From assembly GCF_021389935.1 (NCBI RefSeq), contig NZ_CP089979.1, forward strand, positions 1,779,001 to 1,843,000: 64,000 bases of DNA, in the 5' to 3' direction. Below, one piece after another: positions 62,901 through 64,000 of this stretch. Made by a program: the position numbers and the translations under genes. Source of the DNA: Fulvivirga ligni. GTDB taxonomy: Bacteria > Bacteroidota > Bacteroidia > Cytophagales > Cyclobacteriaceae. Numbering within the stretch: position 1 is the first letter of the stretch; each line of letters starts with the position of its first letter. The notes beneath the pieces are model-generated. The model was not told the DNA's origin, did not search any database, and saw nothing but the letters and a program-made list of their open reading frames with translations.

Positions 62901-64000
62901 CAGATAGAATTTTATGATACGCTGCACATAGAGCAGGATTATGTGAAAATAGAAGAGGACTTATGGATGCCGCTGTTGCTCAAAACTTATTCTAAAATTA
63001 AAATCTTCGGTTTTGCAGGCTCTACTAATAATATCATAAGTTATAAAAACTATGAGGTGAATCCGGATTTTCCTAAAAACCTCTTTAATAATGAGATCTT
63101 CAAAATAGAAAAGGAGGCCAATAAAAAGGACTCATCTTACTGGGTAGAACATAGACCTGTGGTACTCACAGATGAAGAGATCAAATACTATTATAAAAGT
63201 GATAGCACCGAAAAGCTGCATCAGTCCAAAGAGTATCTGGACTCCTTAGATAGAGTGAGGAATAAAGTAAAGTGGGGTGAGCTTCTTACGGGTGTAAGCA
63301 TACGCAATAGATATAAAAATACATATTATAATTTCTCGGGTTTGCTGGAAATGCTACAGTTCAACACGGTAGAAGGTTTGGTGGCAAATTTCAAATGGAG
63401 TAGATACAAAGGGGAATGGTGGACTTTCGATAAGAAAAGCTATTACCTCAGCGGCACGCTCAGATATGGCTTTGCTAATCAGGGCTTTAATGTTACGGGA
63501 GCTTTTGCTAAAACGCTGAATAACATGACCATGGAGCGGATTTCCTTCTCCGGAGGTCAAACTGTGGCTCAGATTAATAACTTAGATCCTATTTCACCTA
63601 TCGTCAACGCTTCATATTCACTTTTTGGTAGAGACAATTACATGAAGCTTTACCAGAAGCAGTTTTTTGAGGCTGGCTATCAGAAGGAGGTGACCAATGG
63701 TATTTTACTTACAGGGCAGTTAGGCTATGAAAACCGAAAGCCTATGGTAAATCACTCTGATTATGCCTTTGTTTCGGAAAAGGAAGATAGAATGTATACT
63801 TCTAATAATCCATTATCTCCATATTCTGATGAACCACTTTTCTCTGAGCATCAGGCTCTAATGTTTAAGATGCAGGCTCGTTTCAGGATCAAGCAAAAGT
63901 ATGCTACCCGACCAGATAGGAAGGTGATATATGGTTCTAAATACCCAACACTCACGTTAAACTATAAAAAAGGTATATCAGCTTTAGGTAGCGATGTAGA
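59952..64000 (+). CDS. S9 oligopeptidase B fused to carboxypeptidase-regulatory and DUF5686-like region (3' end beyond window)
   Basis: The frame from ATG 59952 is open to the window end (at least 1349 residues). Signal peptide (ITILLLLFIASFIHAQ), then a PtrB-like peptidase: propeller (about 30-430), then alpha/beta hydrolase with Ser556 (SGTSAGG), Asp641 (GGYNDKN) and His676 (NAGHGLSSG). From about 707 it continues without a stop into a carboxypeptidase-regulatory domain (GTIRGTVTDPDGEPMPFVNV) and, from about 785, a DUF5686-type periplasmic and barrel region (YEIIKKAMAKRKDY, YYNFSGLLEMLQFN). DUF5686 proteins are predicted outer-membrane barrels. A peptidase tethered to the outer membrane is inferred. 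Usual oligopeptidase B is about 690 residues and free. Confidence 0.88.
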   Translation, partial: MSIALKTRGITILLLLFIASFIHAQSIEPPVAKKEEHLTIIHGDTLKDNYYWLRKKGDYEVINYLSAENGYAQRMTKSGDWIREKLLEEMKSRIQERETSAPNKIDDYYYYNRYEKDKNYNILCRKKGSMDAEEEVLLDVNKLADGLGYIAVRTQISPDHQWLAYQIDYTGGHKTSVYFKDLNTGEVINDELHRVGSMVWFNDSKTIAYTKKDTTNRDYVVLTHRRGDDVKNDKVLFEEKDKTRALGLAKTTSKKYILISSSVTLSSEIRFMEADNPGSRLKLFRERRNDQKYSINHFPGEEYFYVTKNFPNKNRDIVRTPEEQVSEENWEPFFPANDTIPLNGFSLSPDFMVVNQLIDGLPSIMVTNRKTQESYRLEFPDPSYTVSGRIELEYGPDILLYSYSSQKQPSVMYEYNLRTREKTIYKESEVPGYESDNYITARLFATADDGTEIPISVMYKKGLELNGQNPVWLKGYGSYGSTNFPSFSLDEISMLERGFVMATAHIRGGGEYGPEWYEAGKLYNKKNTFTDFIACSEYLINEGYTNNKKLVISGTSAGGLLMGAVLNMRPDLYQAAIVNVPFVDVVNTMLDETIPLTTFEYDEWGNPNEKGYFDYMMSYSPYDNIKAQDYPMMLVQGGYNDKNVAYWEPAKYVAKLRATKTDDNRLYLKTVMNAGHGLSSGRDGWLKQQAFEQSFMLNAVGVDAGYGTIRGTVTDPDGEPMPFVNVFLKGSTTGTTTNTNGEYALDLRSGNYQIVFSHVAYTNTVKDINVKGDVDLDVKLSSDAIMLKDIVVSDSYEDAGYEIIKKAMAKRKDYLKAVDGFSADVYMKSFDRLDEIPEKLPAFLPKEDLPDSTDLGLIYLSESISELYKKQPDEVKEVMISSKVGGWSQGYSWNQAGQIDFNYYQNLIDIGDLAARGIVSPIAANGPMFYRYKYLGEIEKQGSKVNKIEVIPRRRNDPVFAGNIYIAEDTWNVVGVDMILTNRQIEFYDTLHIEQDYVKIEEDLWMPLLLKTYSKIKIFGFAGSTNNIISYKNYEVNPDFPKNLFNNEIFKIEKEANKKDSSYWVEHRPVVLTDEEIKYYYKSDSTEKLHQSKEYLDSLDRVRNKVKWGELLTGVSIRNRYKNTYYNFSGLLEMLQFNTVEGLVANFKWSRYKGEWWTFDKKSYYLSGTLRYGFANQGFNVTGAFAKTLNNMTMERISFSGGQTVAQINNLDPISPIVNASYSLFGRDNYMKLYQKQFFEAGYQKEVTNGILLTGQLGYENRKPMVNHSDYAFVSEKEDRMYTSNNPLSPYSDEPLFSEHQALMFKMQARFRIKQKYATRPDRKVIYGSKYPTLTLNYKKGISALGSDV

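Overview
The window is from a member of the Bacteroidota, most likely a Cytophagales-type marine or soil bacterium (the phylum is well supported, the order is inference). The evidence is two SusC/SusD outer-membrane uptake pairs, a FecI/FecR/STN-SusC signalling cascade, a hybrid two-component system with an AraC output domain, two proteins with type IX secretion (T9SS) sorting tails, and many lipoproteins. No rRNA, tRNA, CRISPR array, transposase, integrase or phage gene was seen.

Layout. 1-3.6 kb: the 3' end of a GH30 glycosidase, a Nudix-fold (NrtR/AraR-like) regulator, and an AraC regulator beside an aldo/keto reductase. 3.9-16.1 kb: a cell-surface-signalling uptake operon of ECF sigma factor, T9SS-secreted protein, FecR anti-sigma factor, STN-bearing SusC, SusD, an HExxH zinc metallohydrolase lipoprotein, a DUF4302 lipoprotein and a small lipoprotein, ending in a clear terminator. 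Two identically spaced candidate ECF promoters sit before the sigma gene and before the next gene. 16.1-18.3 kb: AraC regulator, ABM-domain protein and a secreted protein.

18.3-26.5 kb: an AT-rich accessory island of mostly unrecognised small secreted or membrane proteins, one of them a TPR gene broken by a stop codon. A 38-bp palindromic direct repeat lies at each edge. Inside, most genes are separated by copies of a second hairpin repeat, several carrying a conserved ~45-nt tail just before the next gene. This cassette-like arrangement without a recombinase is the strongest candidate here for something undescribed.

26.5-47 kb: a carbohydrate region. uxuB-like reductase and uxuA dehydratase (fructuronate to mannonate to 2-keto-3-deoxygluconate), a pectate-lyase-like beta-helix protein and the hybrid two-component regulator are followed, after three unrelated small genes, by SusC, SusD, GH88 unsaturated uronyl hydrolase and GH2 glycosidase, then GH32 fructanase and fructokinase. 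The first part looks like a uronic-acid polysaccharide locus; GH32 and fructokinase form an adjoining fructan unit.

47-64 kb: a DUF4494 protein with a polyacidic tail, an orphan FtsX/MacB-type permease, a secreted repeat protein split by a frameshift in an A7 run, a CatB/Vat-type acetyltransferase, a DUF1579 protein, a small membrane protein, a serine hydrolase fused to a carboxypeptidase-regulatory/DUF5686-like module, a phytanoyl-CoA dioxygenase-like protein, a T9SS-secreted protein, and an open-ended giant gene that fuses an oligopeptidase-B-type S9 peptidase to a carboxypeptidase-regulatory domain and a DUF5686-like region. Between 53.4 and 58.3 kb the intergenic space is filled with tandem 36-bp repeats and a ~176-bp direct duplication.
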